Position numbers and translations under genes: made by a program. 64,000 nt of DNA from assembly GCF_011516645.4 (NCBI RefSeq), contig NZ_CP088285.1, forward strand, positions 310,001 to 374,000, in the 5' to 3' direction. The stretch is from Bradyrhizobium septentrionale. GTDB taxonomy: Bacteria; Pseudomonadota; Alphaproteobacteria; Rhizobiales; Xanthobacteraceae. The notes beneath the pieces were generated by a model that was not told where the DNA came from, did not search any database, and saw only the letters and a list, made by a program, of their open reading frames with translations. Shown in pieces: positions 8,115 to 16,499 of the stretch (position 1 is its first letter; every line of letters begins with the position of its first letter).

Positions 8115-8549
8115 TCATTTCCACGGCGTGACCGGCGGCACCGTCTCGGTCGCCGGCGGCACATCCACGGTCTTGAAATCGGCCGGGCTGACGATCTCGA
8201 GGTATTCCATGTCCTTCGAGTAATCGAACAGGTAGTGGGTGATGCCGGGGCGCTGATGGATGACGTCGCCGGCCTCGACCAGCGTCTCCTTGTCCTCGTA
8301 CATGAAGCGGGCCCAGCCCTTGGTCATGATGACGATCTGGAAATCGCACAGATGCTTGTGCCAGCCGGTGCCCTGCTCCGGCGGCAGATCGGGATTGGCC
8401 TTGACCAGATGGCAGATCACCTGCCCGCCGGTGGCGTCGGCGATGCCGAGATCGCGATACAGGAAGAAGTCGCGCAGACCTCCGCCCTTGAAATCGGTGT
8501 CACCTGGTTTGACGTGGGAGAATTTGCTGACGACGGCGTGCTGATTCAT
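8115..8549 (-). CDS. Single-domain cupin protein
   Basis: 144 residues with the cupin beta-barrel motifs: the first motif GTGWHKHLCDFQIVIMTKG (near 61-79) gives His-x-His and a downstream acidic/Gln position, and the second motif is near HQRPGITHYLFD (about 97-108). Such small cupins bind Fe, Mn or Ni and act as dioxygenases, isomerases or ligand sensors. The start ATG 8549 is preceded by GGAGGCTTGAA. It leads a short minus-strand operon with the 45-residue peptide. The substrate is not predictable. Confidence 0.8.
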   Translation of the reverse strand: MNQHAVVSKFSHVKPGDTDFKGGGLRDFFLYRDLGIADATGGQVICHLVKANPDLPPEQGTGWHKHLCDFQIVIMTKGWARFMYEDKETLVEAGDVIHQRPGITHYLFDYSKDMEYLEIVSPADFKTVDVPPATETVPPVTPWK

Positions 8550-8869
8550 TTCAAGCCTCCACGGTTCTCGTGTTCGCGAGATCGCGGCGCGGGCTCAGCG
8601 TCCAAATTTTCGGCAGCGTCGCATCGTCGCGGTCACAGCTCGATGTTGCTATGCGAAATCCTTGCCAGCCCGGTTGTGCTGTGGCGATCGGTCTCGCCCG
8701 GTGCTGATGTCGCGGCGGAAGCATCTGGCGCAAGGCGCAAATTTGCATTCGGCGCGGATTGCATCGCGCGCACCGCGCGCCGCCAGGACCTGACGCCGGC
8801 GGCACGTCTGTTGAGCAAAGCTTGCCTGGAGCTTGAGCCGCCGACGCAGGCAGGCCGCCCGTGCGCTGC
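8550..8869. other. 320-base interval without a recognisable gene
   Basis: Lies between the cupin start and the 3' end of the GST gene. Reading frames are short and without family likeness. It must hold the cupin promoter, but no clear -35/-10 pair, palindrome or terminator stands out. Confidence 0.4.
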
Positions 8870-9526
8870 CTAATATTCGACCTCGAGCTCCTCGACGTCG
8901 GCAGGCTCGGCCTTCGCGGCCTCGATCCATTCCTGCATCTCGGGCATCGCCATGATGGTCCTGGCATACGCCGCGAGCACGGGGTCGAGCTTCACGTCAT
9001 AGGTCATGAAGCGGGTCACGACCGGCGCATACATCGCGTCCGCCATGGTGCGGCGTTCGCCGAACAGGAACGGCCCACCTGATATGCCGAGGCAATCGCG
9101 CCAGATCACGCAGACACGATCGATATCGGCCTGCGCCCGCGACCAGATCTTGAAGCCGGGAAAATGGCCCTTGAGGTTGACCGGCAGCGAGGCCCGTAGC
9201 GTGGTGAAGCCGGAATGGATTTCGCCCGAGATCGAGCGGCAATGCGCGCGCTGGATCCGGTCGTCCGGCAACAGCCCGGCATGCGGCATGATCTCGTTGA
9301 GATACTCGCCGATCGCCAGCGTATCCCAGACGGTCGCGCCCTCGTGGCGCAGGCAGGGCACCAGGATCGACGACGACAGCAGCAGCAATTCGGCCCGTGC
9401 CGAGGCGTCATCGGGCGCCGTGACCACCTCCTCGAACTCCAGCCCGGCGAATTTCGCCAGCAGCCAGCCGCGCAGCGACCACGACGAATAATTCTTGCTG
9501 CTGATGGTGAGTGTCGCCTTCGCCAT
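8870..9526 (-). CDS. Glutathione S-transferase family protein
   Basis: 218 residues with a thioredoxin-like N-terminal domain (LTISSKNYSSWSLRGWLLAK; the Ser/Tyr cluster near residues 10-17 is where the catalytic residue sits) and the glutathione-binding SSSILVPCLRHEG and VWDTLAIGEYLNE (the 'S/T-x-A-I' element). The C-terminal all-helical domain includes GPFLFGERRTMADAMYAPVV, the N-capping box of GSTs. It resembles YfcF/YfcG-like bacterial GSTs of unknown substrate. ATG 9526 follows GAGGAGCGGGC. It stands alone, convergent with nothing obvious in function. Confidence 0.85.
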   Translation of the reverse strand: MAKATLTISSKNYSSWSLRGWLLAKFAGLEFEEVVTAPDDASARAELLLLSSSILVPCLRHEGATVWDTLAIGEYLNEIMPHAGLLPDDRIQRAHCRSISGEIHSGFTTLRASLPVNLKGHFPGFKIWSRAQADIDRVCVIWRDCLGISGGPFLFGERRTMADAMYAPVVTRFMTYDVKLDPVLAAYARTIMAMPEMQEWIEAAKAEPADVEELEVEY

Positions 9527-9693
9527 GCCCGCTCCTCACGCCCTGAACGCGTCCTTGGCCCCGGACCTGCGCGCCGGTCCAAGCCGCCGCGCCCCTGAGC
9601 CGTTCATTTTTGCAGCAAGCCACGTGCCAATTTGCCGGGCAGCCCGCCTCCTCTCTGGCGTCGATATTGCATAGCCAGCCGGGCCAGGGGCGG

Positions 9694-10923
9694 ATGCGTA
9701 TGATGTCAATGATGTACCAAGCTTACCAGAACCACATGGACTTCACGGCGCCATGGCGGACCGGGGCCGCAGCGGCGCTGAAATACCTCAATCTGGTGCC
9801 GCAGGGCACCACCGACCGGGTGTACGGGCGGCTCGCGGCGGCGCTCGAGCTGATCTCGCGCTCTACCCTGACCTACGCCCGTCCCGACTACGCCATCGGC
9901 AGCGTGACCGTCGGCAACAGGGAATACCAGGTGACCGAGGAGGTCGCCTATGCGACGCCGTTCGGCTCACTGCTGCATTTCAGGAAGGTGGACGGACCGG
10001 AGCAGCCGCGGATGCTGCTGGTGGCGCCGATGTCGGGCCATTTTGCCACGCTGCTGCGCGGCACGGTGAAGACCCTGCTGCAGGACCACGACGTCTACAT
10101 CACCGACTGGCACAACCCGCGCGACATCCCGCGCAAGGAGGGTCGCTTCGGGCTCGAGGACTACACCGACCATCTGATCGACTTCCTCGGCCAGATCGGT
10201 CCGCGCGCGCATATGGTGGCGATCTGCCAGCCCTCGGTGTCGGCGCTGGCGGCCGCCGCGATCATGTCGGAGGACAATCATCCGGCGCGGCCGGCGTCGC
10301 TGACCCTGATGGCCGGACCGATCGACACGCGGATCCAGCCGACCAAGGTCAACGAGTTCGCCAAGAGCAAGCCGATCAAATGGTTCGAGGACAATCTGAT
10401 CAACTACGTGCCCATGCAGTGCAAGGGCGCGTTGCGTCAGGTCTATCCCGGCTTCGTGCAGCTCACGGCGTTCGTGTCGATGAACCTGGAGCGTCACATC
10501 AAGCAGCACGTCGATCTCGCCAACCATCTCGCCAAGGGCGAGACCGCCAAGGCCGCGGTGATCAAGACCTTCTACGACGAGTATTTCGCGGTGATGGATC
10601 TGCCGGCGGAGTTCTACATCGAGACGGTGCGCGACGTGTTCCAGGAGCATCTGTTGCCGCAGGGCATGCTGATGCATCGCGGCCGCCCGGTGAACCCGGC
10701 GGCGATCCGGCGCATGGGCCTGATGACGGTGGAAGGCGAGAAGGACGACATCTGCTCGATCGGCCAGACGCTTGCAGCCCAGGACCTCTGCACCGGCGTC
10801 CGCACCTATCGCAAGGTGCATCACATGCAGGCCGGGGTCGGCCATTACGGCGTGTTCTCCGGCAAGCGCTGGAACAACGAAATCTACCCGCTGCTACGCG
10901 ATTTCGTGCATGTAAACTCGTGA
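9694..10923 (+). CDS. phaZ: Intracellular polyhydroxyalkanoate depolymerase
   Basis: About 409 residues of the PhaZ intracellular depolymerase family, which mobilises stored PHB granules to hydroxybutyrate. It has the N-terminal MMYQAYQNHMD leader typical of the family and an alpha/beta-hydrolase core. The nucleophile is Cys179 in VAICQPSVSA, the family's Cys variant of the lipase box. The C-terminal part has VEGEKDDICSIGQT with the catalytic Asp and MQAGVGHYGVFSG with the catalytic His. Several ATGs cluster at 9694-9712; I use the first, with AGGGGCGG next to it. Storage polymer turnover is expected in Bradyrhizobium. Confidence 0.9.
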   Translation: MRMMSMMYQAYQNHMDFTAPWRTGAAAALKYLNLVPQGTTDRVYGRLAAALELISRSTLTYARPDYAIGSVTVGNREYQVTEEVAYATPFGSLLHFRKVDGPEQPRMLLVAPMSGHFATLLRGTVKTLLQDHDVYITDWHNPRDIPRKEGRFGLEDYTDHLIDFLGQIGPRAHMVAICQPSVSALAAAAIMSEDNHPARPASLTLMAGPIDTRIQPTKVNEFAKSKPIKWFEDNLINYVPMQCKGALRQVYPGFVQLTAFVSMNLERHIKQHVDLANHLAKGETAKAAVIKTFYDEYFAVMDLPAEFYIETVRDVFQEHLLPQGMLMHRGRPVNPAAIRRMGLMTVEGEKDDICSIGQTLAAQDLCTGVRTYRKVHHMQAGVGHYGVFSGKRWNNEIYPLLRDFVHVNS

Positions 10924-10940
10924 GGGCGTACAACTCTCCC

Positions 10941-11026
10941 TGTCATTGCGAGGAGCGAAGCGACGAAGCAATCCATCGTTCCGCATATGTGGAGCGATGG
11001 ATTGCTTCGCTTCGCTCGCAATGACG
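10941..11026. repeat. Mosaic palindromic repeat (TCATTGCGAGGAGCG...)
   Basis: The arms GTCATTGCGAGGAGCGAAGC...GAAGCAATCCATCG and CGATGGATTGCTTCG...CGCTCGCAATGACGA are near-perfect inverted copies around CCGCATATGTGG. This is the short form of the element at 6924 and sits directly after phaZ, where it may stop transcription. Confidence 0.8.
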
Positions 11027-11112
11027 ATCGATGACTAGTCACGCCTCTTCCCGAGCAGTAGTCTCCCCGGCCACGACGACCCCGTCCCAAGAATCGTCCA
11101 GGGAGAAACTCC

Positions 11113-11907
11113 ATGCGTTCCGCCACTGCCTTCCGCGCCCTCGCGCTCGCCTTGATCGGCGCCCTCGCCTTCACGTCAGCCGCCTCCGCCGCCGAGGTCC
11201 ACGTCATGATCTCGGGCGGGCTGACCGCGGCCTACAAGGCACTGGTGCCGGAGTTCGAGCGCAAGACCGGGCACAAGGTGGTGACCGCCTTTGGGCCGTC
11301 GATGGGCACCACGACCAACGCCATTCCGGTGCGGCTGGAGCGCGGCGAGCCGGCCGACGTGCTGATCATGGTCGGCTATGCGCTCGGCGACCTCGTCAAG
11401 CAGGGCAAGGTCGTGGCCGACAGCCGCGTCGACCTCGTGAAGTCGCCGATCGGGATCGCAGTCAAGGCAGGCGCACCGAAGCCGGATCTCAGCTCGGCGG
11501 AGACCGTCAAGCAGGCGCTGCTGGCGGCGAAATCGGTCGCCTATTCCGACAGCGCCAGCGGCGTCTATGTCTCGACCGAGATGTTCGCAAAGCTCGGCAT
11601 CGCCGATCAGATGAAGGACAGGGCGCGGATGATTCCGGCGACCCCGGTCGGCGAGATCGTCGCAAAGGGTGAGGCCGAGATCGGCCTGCAGCAGATATCC
11701 GAGCTGAAGCCGGTCACGGGCATCGACATCGTCGGCCCGCTGCCGGAGCCGCTGCAGAAGATCACGGTGTTCTCGGCCGGCATCGCGAGCGTCTCAAAGG
11801 AGCCCGACGCCGGCAAGGCGCTGATCAGCTTCCTCGCTTCGCCGGACGCGCGCGACGCGCTGGTGAAGAGCGGACTGGATCCGATTCCGGCCAGCGCGAC
11901 GCATTAG
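11113..11907 (+). CDS. ModA-like periplasmic substrate-binding protein (orphan)
   Basis: 264 residues. A Sec leader ends near SAASAAEVHV. The mature part has the type-2 binding-protein fold of the molybdate/ModA class: VHVMISGGLTAAYKALVPEF, FGPSMGTTTNAIPVRLERGE, and ADVLIMVGYALGDLVKQGK near residue 100. Molybdate-type ligand Ser/Thr residues are only partly conserved and no modBC genes adjoin it, so the ligand may be another small anion or organic acid. ATG 11113 follows CAGGGAGA. A common mis-annotation would be 'molybdate transporter'. Confidence 0.75.
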   Translation: MRSATAFRALALALIGALAFTSAASAAEVHVMISGGLTAAYKALVPEFERKTGHKVVTAFGPSMGTTTNAIPVRLERGEPADVLIMVGYALGDLVKQGKVVADSRVDLVKSPIGIAVKAGAPKPDLSSAETVKQALLAAKSVAYSDSASGVYVSTEMFAKLGIADQMKDRARMIPATPVGEIVAKGEAEIGLQQISELKPVTGIDIVGPLPEPLQKITVFSAGIASVSKEPDAGKALISFLASPDARDALVKSGLDPIPASATH

Positions 11908-11974
11908 CTGCATCGGTCCTATTGCGGCATCCGTGGACCTATCCCCGTCATCCCCGCGCAAAGGCTTCGCCTTT

Positions 11975-12108
11975 GTCGCTGGAGGTGCGAGCCTTGCGGC
12001 GCACTTGCGCCGCTGGGCGAGCCTCGAAGGATGAATCGGCCACAGCCGGGCCGTCGATCCTTCGAGACGCGCGCAAGAGCGCGCTCCTCAGGATGACGGG
12101 ACTTGGGT
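11975..12108. repeat. Mosaic palindromic repeat (GAGC..CTCGAAGGATG)
   Basis: The inner arms CTCGAAGGATGAATCGGCC / GGGCCGTCGATCCTTCGAG flank an AGCCG centre. Each outer arm carries its own hairpin (GCGGCGCACTTGCGCCGC and GCGCGCAAGAGCGCGC). It occupies the space between two convergent genes (ModA-like and kinase/phosphatase). Confidence 0.7.
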
Positions 12109-12124
12109 GGCGGAGTTGGATTCT

Positions 12125-13861
12125 CTACCGCAGATGATGCGCGCCGTAGCCGAGCAGCAGGACCACAACCAGCGCCAGCAGCAGCGTGGTCGACTTCCAG
12201 AACAGCACCGGGTTGCGCTCGATCAGCGGGGTCGATGACGTCGTCAGATATTTTGCGTTGGGATTGCGCAGGTCGAACAGGAACTCCGACAAGCTTTCAT
12301 AGCGCTTGAGCGGATTGGCGTGCACGGCGCGCTCCAGCGCGCCATCGACCCAATTCGGGACGTCGCGGCCGCCATGTGCGGCCGGACGATAGACCAGCCT
12401 GTTGAAGTCCGATCGGGTGCGGGCGCGCGCGATCTGCGCGCCATAGGGCAAGCGTCCGGTCAGCATCTGATAGGTGACGACGCCGAGCGAGAACAGGTCG
12501 GAGCGCGCGGTGCCGGCCTCGCCCAGAAAATACTCCGGCGCGGTGTATTGCTGGGTGCCCAGGATATCCTCGCCGCCCGACGGCGCCGCCTCGGCGACAC
12601 CCGCGATCCGCGTCGAGCCGAAATCGATGATCTTCACCGTGCCGGTCCGGTCGATCATGATGTTGTCGGGCCTGATGTCCTGGTGCAGCATCTCCCTGCG
12701 GTGGAAGGCGCGCAGCCCTTTTGCAATTTGCTCGGTGATGTCGCGAACCGTTTCCAGCGCCGGCGCGGGATTGTCGGTTATCCACTGCGTCAGGGTCTGG
12801 CCGTCGATATATTCCATCGTGACATAGAGGAAATTGCGCCTGCGCTGCGGCAGAAACGGCTTCAGCACATGCGGGCTGTCGATCCGCCGAGCGACCCACT
12901 CCTCCATCATGAAGCGCTTCAGATAGGCGCCATCGTCGCGCAGGTCGATCGAGGGAATCTTGATCGTGACCGTGGTGCCACTCTCCTCGTCGACCGCGAG
13001 GTAGATGTGGCTGCGGTGTGATGCATGCAGCTCGCGCACGACGCGGTAGCCATCAAACAGCATCCTTGCATCGAGCAGCGGCGGCAACGGCAGCTCGGTC
13101 GGCTGGCCGAACACCTCGCTGGCATCGCCGTCGGGCAAGGCGTCGATCCGGATGATCTGCGCGGTGAGATTGTCCGGGCTGCCGTTCTCATAGGCCTGTT
13201 CGACGATCGATTTCGCCGCAGCATCGAGGTCAACCGCTCCGTCCAGGATCGTCCGCGCCAGCTGGCGCGGGGCGACGTGCTCGTAGATCCCGTCGGTCAC
13301 CAGCAGGAAAGTGTCGCCGCGCTCCAGCGGAAGATTCTGGTAGTCGATCTCGAGCTGCGGGTTCACGCCGAGCGCACGGCCGAGATAGCTCTGCTGCGAC
13401 GAGATCACGACGCGATGGTCGTTGGTCAATTGCTCGAGGCTGTTGCCGGCGACACGGTAGATCCTGCTGTCGCCGACATGGAACAGATGCGCCGTGGTCG
13501 ATCGGATCACCATGGCGCTCAGCGTGCAGACGTAACCCTTGTCCTTGTCGTAGGGATTCTGGCTGCGCCTGGTCTGTGCATGCAGCCAGGAATTGGTCGC
13601 CTCCAGCACCCGCTGCGCCGAGCTCTTCACCGACCAGGATTCCGAGGTGCAGTAGTAGTCGGTCAGGAAGCTCTTGACCGCGGATTCGGCGGCGACGCGG
13701 CTGACGCTGCTCGACGAGATGCCGTCGGCGAGCACCACGGCGATGCCCTTCAGGCCGAGCAGCGGCTCGTCCGGGATCAGCACGCCGTGAAAATCCTGAT
13801 TGGTGTCCTTGCGGCCCTTATCAGAGAATTGCCCGACCGATATTTTCAGCGCGCGCGGCAT
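12125..13861 (-). CDS. Membrane-anchored PP2C phosphatase - Ser/Thr protein kinase fusion
   Basis: 578 residues carrying two opposing activities. Residues 1-245 form a PP2C phosphatase with metal-binding Asp in NQDF (D23), LADGISS (D46), LVTDGIYE and GSPDNLT. Residues 265-540 form a Hanks-type kinase: ATP-binding Lys301 in VTIKIPS, catalytic loop HQDIRPDN (D395, N400), and D414 of DFG. The last 28 residues are one transmembrane helix (LLLALVVVLLLGYG) with a very short outside tail. ATG 13861 is preceded by GGGACGG; an upstream TTG would add four residues. It lies 60 bases after the formate/nitrite channel gene on the same strand, an association known near nitrite/nitrate uptake genes. Targets are unknown. 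Confidence 0.9.
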   Translation of the reverse strand: MPRALKISVGQFSDKGRKDTNQDFHGVLIPDEPLLGLKGIAVVLADGISSSSVSRVAAESAVKSFLTDYYCTSESWSVKSSAQRVLEATNSWLHAQTRRSQNPYDKDKGYVCTLSAMVIRSTTAHLFHVGDSRIYRVAGNSLEQLTNDHRVVISSQQSYLGRALGVNPQLEIDYQNLPLERGDTFLLVTDGIYEHVAPRQLARTILDGAVDLDAAAKSIVEQAYENGSPDNLTAQIIRIDALPDGDASEVFGQPTELPLPPLLDARMLFDGYRVVRELHASHRSHIYLAVDEESGTTVTIKIPSIDLRDDGAYLKRFMMEEWVARRIDSPHVLKPFLPQRRRNFLYVTMEYIDGQTLTQWITDNPAPALETVRDITEQIAKGLRAFHRREMLHQDIRPDNIMIDRTGTVKIIDFGSTRIAGVAEAAPSGGEDILGTQQYTAPEYFLGEAGTARSDLFSLGVVTYQMLTGRLPYGAQIARARTRSDFNRLVYRPAAHGGRDVPNWVDGALERAVHANPLKRYESLSEFLFDLRNPNAKYLTTSSTPLIERNPVLFWKSTTLLLALVVVLLLGYGAHHLR

Positions 13862-13880
13862 CGACCGTCCCAATGCGAAT

Positions 13881-13906
13881 GGGGCCCTCCATGACAGGAG
13901 AGCCCC
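13881..13906 (-). other. Hairpin between the FNT channel and kinase/phosphatase genes
   Basis: On the minus strand GGGGCTCTCC (13906-13897) pairs with GGAGGGCCCC (13890-13881) around TGTCAT, ten pairs including one G-T. No T-run follows, so it looks more like a processing or attenuation stem than a terminator. It ends about 20 bases before the kinase start. Confidence 0.5.
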
Positions 13907-13921
13907 ATCAGCCGGCCTGGA

Positions 13922-14740
13922 TCAAGCCGCGAGGCGCTGGCGCTTCGGCGCCGTCTTGATATGCGTCGTGTAGAGCGTGAGCCCGGTGAAGGCGAGGCCG
14001 CCCACCAGGTTGCCGACCACGGTCGGGATCTCGTTCCAGATCAGATAGTCCATGATCGTGAAGTGACCGCCGAGCATGAGGCCGGACGGGAACAGGAACA
14101 TGTTCACGATCGAATGCTCGAAGGTCATGTAGAAGAACAGCATGATCGGCATCCACATCGCGATCACCTTGCCGCTGACCGTGGTCGAGATCATCGCGCC
14201 GACGACGCCGGCCGAGACCATCCAGTTGCAGAGCATGCCGCGGATGAACAGCGTCAGCATGCCGGCTGCGCCATGCGCCGCGTAACCGACGGTGCGGCTC
14301 TCGCCGATGGTGCCGATCACCTGGCCGACCTTGTCGGGCGGCGAGGAGAAGCCGAACGTGAAAACGATCGCCATCATCACCGCCACCGTGAAAGCGCCGG
14401 CGAAATTGCCGATGAACACGAGCCCCCAGTTGCGCAGAACGCCACCCAGCGTGACGCCGGGCCGCTTGTCGATCAGCGCGAGCGGCGACAGCACGAACAC
14501 GCCGGTCAGCAGGTCGAAGCCGAACAGATAGAGCATGCAGAAGCCGACCGGAAACAGCGCAGCGCCGACGATCGTCACGCCGGTGTTGACGTTGATGGTG
14601 ACCGCAAACGCTGCCGCCAGCGCCAGGATCGCGCCGGCCATGTAGGCGCGGATCACGGTGTCGCGGGTCGACATGAAGATCTTGGATTCGCCGGCGTCGA
14701 CCATCTTGGTGACGAATTCGGACGGTGCGAGATAGGCCAT
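13922..14740 (-). CDS. Formate/nitrite transporter family (FNT) channel
   Basis: 272 residues with six hydrophobic segments in the FocA/NirC pentameric channel family. Recognisable: SEFVTKMVDAGESKIFMS at the N-terminus, LRNWGLVFIGNFAG (the first re-entrant half-helix region), and FEHSIVNMFLFPSGLM, whose His is the conserved central pore residue. It conducts small monovalent anions such as nitrite or formate across the inner membrane. I chose ATG 14740 (MAYLAPSEF) with AAGGGGAC 7 bases upstream, rather than seven codons earlier. It is first in a minus-strand pair with the kinase/phosphatase. Confidence 0.9.
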   Translation of the reverse strand: MAYLAPSEFVTKMVDAGESKIFMSTRDTVIRAYMAGAILALAAAFAVTINVNTGVTIVGAALFPVGFCMLYLFGFDLLTGVFVLSPLALIDKRPGVTLGGVLRNWGLVFIGNFAGAFTVAVMMAIVFTFGFSSPPDKVGQVIGTIGESRTVGYAAHGAAGMLTLFIRGMLCNWMVSAGVVGAMISTTVSGKVIAMWMPIMLFFYMTFEHSIVNMFLFPSGLMLGGHFTIMDYLIWNEIPTVVGNLVGGLAFTGLTLYTTHIKTAPKRQRLAA

Positions 14741-15133
14741 TCGTAAAGTCCCCTTGCGCAATTCGGCCGCGCCGGATGCGATGCCGGAAGCGACGCGGGT
14801 TGATTGAAATGCTCGTCCGTCCGGGGAGATGGGGGTCTGACGATGCTCGAGACGCCCGGGCCGGGCGCCTTGATCCCCTCGCCATGGCCTTCACTGGCTT
14901 CGGCAATCCGGAGGACGGCAGTCGTCATTGACTGATGCAATCAAAAGCAATGCATGTGCCAACCGCAGGCGTCGGCCGCAGTCTTAAAAATCGTTCTAAT
15001 ACAATAACTTACCAGATCATCCGCGAGCCAGGCTGGCGCGGTGGCGCCGATTTATGCAGCTTGCACAGATGTCGCCCACGCCAGCGCGCGGTCCGGCAGC
15101 GGGCGCCGGCGCGACCGCCACGGCCCCGCGGAC
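14741..15133. other. 393-base interval upstream of the FNT gene, no gene recognised
   Basis: It separates the FNT start from the 3' end of the next minus-strand gene. It contains an AT-rich patch at about 14985-15010 (AAAAATCGTTCTAATACAATAA), the best promoter-like stretch, and a GC-rich remainder. I looked for an FNR/FixK box (TTGAT-N4-ATCAA) and found only a mis-spaced partial at 14929-14945. Confidence 0.4.
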
Positions 15134-15931
15134 CTACTTCACCTCGGTCCGAACCGGCGAGTCCTTCAGCCCGTTATTGTCATAAGCCTTGCGCAGCGTG
15201 CCGTTGGCGATTGCCTCCGTCATGAACTTGGTGGCGAACGCCGCGGCGAGCGGATGGTTGAGCGGCACCGCGACCGCGGTGACGGTCTGCTTGAAGGTTT
15301 CGTCCAGCACGCACGTGCCCGGAATCTTCTTCGCCATCGCGATCAGCTGATCGCGCGACAGCGCAAAGGCGTCGACCTCGCCGTTCTCCAGGAGATGGAA
15401 GATCTCGTCATAGGTCTGATAACCCGTGACCTTGGCGTGCTTGAGATGCGCGATCGCACCACGCATGGTCGTGGTGTTGTTGACGGCGGCAACCTTGACG
15501 CCGTCCTGGTCGAGCGTTGCGAAATTCGTGATCTTGGAACCCGGCCTGACGATATAGGTGGCGTCGGCGACCTCGTAGATCGGCCCGAACGTCATCTTGA
15601 TTTCGCGATCGGGATCCTTGGGCAGGAAGGTGACGTCCCAGCTGTTGTTCGACGCCGCGTCGGTGATCTGGCCGGAATTCTGGTGCACGACGTATTCGAC
15701 CGGCACCCCGAGCCGCGCCGCCATCTCCTTGCCGAGGTCGACGGGAACGCCGGCATAACCGTTCTCGGTTTTGGTCGACCAGAACGCGCCGCCCGCCGGG
15801 CTGATCGCGATCGCGACCCGGAGCTTTCCGCTCGGCGCGATCTGATCCTTCAAGGCGTCGGCATTGGCAGATGTGGCCATCATCATCGCTCCCAGAACGA
15901 GGCCAGCCAGACGCTGCAGTCGAGACGACAT
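15134..15931 (-). CDS. Amino-acid-type ABC substrate-binding protein (SBP_bac_3, orphan)
   Basis: 265 residues. A Sec leader (LAGLVLGAMMMATSANA) precedes a type-2 binding domain with the SBP_bac_3 pattern: GKLRVAIAISPAGGAFW, PVDLGKEMAARLGVPVEYV, and SWDVTFLPKDPDREIKMTFG, where the polar-amino-acid ligand Asp/Arg normally lie. I chose ATG 15931 because GGAGGGG lies 5 bases upstream; an earlier ATG adds 18 unlikely residues. No permease or ATPase is adjacent. The ligand might be an amino acid or organic cation; this is class-level inference. Confidence 0.8.
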   Translation of the reverse strand: MSSRLQRLAGLVLGAMMMATSANADALKDQIAPSGKLRVAIAISPAGGAFWSTKTENGYAGVPVDLGKEMAARLGVPVEYVVHQNSGQITDAASNNSWDVTFLPKDPDREIKMTFGPIYEVADATYIVRPGSKITNFATLDQDGVKVAAVNNTTTMRGAIAHLKHAKVTGYQTYDEIFHLLENGEVDAFALSRDQLIAMAKKIPGTCVLDETFKQTVTAVAVPLNHPLAAAFATKFMTEAIANGTLRKAYDNNGLKDSPVRTEVK

Positions 15932-16036
15932 CGGTGCCCCTCCACGCCGAATCTTGTTGTCCGGCAGGCGCGCAACAAACCGCACGGCATGGCCCGGCGC
16001 AAGCGCCGGTCCCGCAGGGGAGCTATCCGTATCGGC

Positions 16037-16462
16037 CTATCTGACCCGGATGGTGATTTTCTCGGAGACGACGGGCGGGCTGAATGGATAGTGCTTGGCA
16101 TCGCCCAGCACCAGCTGCAAGGTATGCTTGCCCCGCGGCAGGTCGAGCTGCGTCTCGGTCTGACCTGCTCCGAAGTGCAGATGAGACTTGTCCGACGGAA
16201 TCGGCTCGTTCGGATTCAACGGCTCACTCACGTCGACCAGAAGATGGTGGTGGCCGCTGTTCGGATAGTCGTCGCCGGCATGGGTGACGCCCATATTGCG
16301 CAGCCCGAAGCGGCACCAGAACGGGCTCTTCACCGTCACTCCGTTGTGCGGCCAGAGGAAATACAGCTTGGTGTCCTTCCCCGCCGGCTTGTTCTGCGCG
16401 CTGGCCGGAGCCGCGAACAACGTCAGTGCCGCGGCGAGCATGATCAAGCCTGTACTTTTCAT
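16037..16462 (-). CDS. Secreted DUF4399 protein
   Basis: 141 residues. A leader (GLIMLAAALTLFAAPASAQ) is followed by a DUF4399 beta-sandwich: VYFLWPHNG-type strand (here LYFLWPHNGVTVKSPFWCRF), AGDDYPNSGHHHLLVDV, and LPRGKHTLQLVLGDAKHYPF. The HHHLLVDV cluster could bind metal. ATG 16462 follows GGAGGGGAT. Family members are periplasmic, often next to copper or respiratory genes, but without proven role. It sits just downstream of the cyclase-FGE fusion on the same strand (37 bases), suggesting one transcript. Confidence 0.8.
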   Translation of the reverse strand: MKSTGLIMLAAALTLFAAPASAQNKPAGKDTKLYFLWPHNGVTVKSPFWCRFGLRNMGVTHAGDDYPNSGHHHLLVDVSEPLNPNEPIPSDKSHLHFGAGQTETQLDLPRGKHTLQLVLGDAKHYPFSPPVVSEKITIRVR

Positions 16463-16499
16463 ATCCCCTCCATGAAACCCCGCGATTGCAGATGATCGC

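Noticed and set aside
11113..11907. Naming the binding protein as molybdate-specific modA
   Set aside because: Ligand residues only partly conserved and no modB/modC adjacent.
14929..14945. FNR/FixK box upstream of the FNT channel
   Set aside because: TTGAC and ATCAA halves are present but the spacing is wrong for TTGAT-N4-ATCAA.
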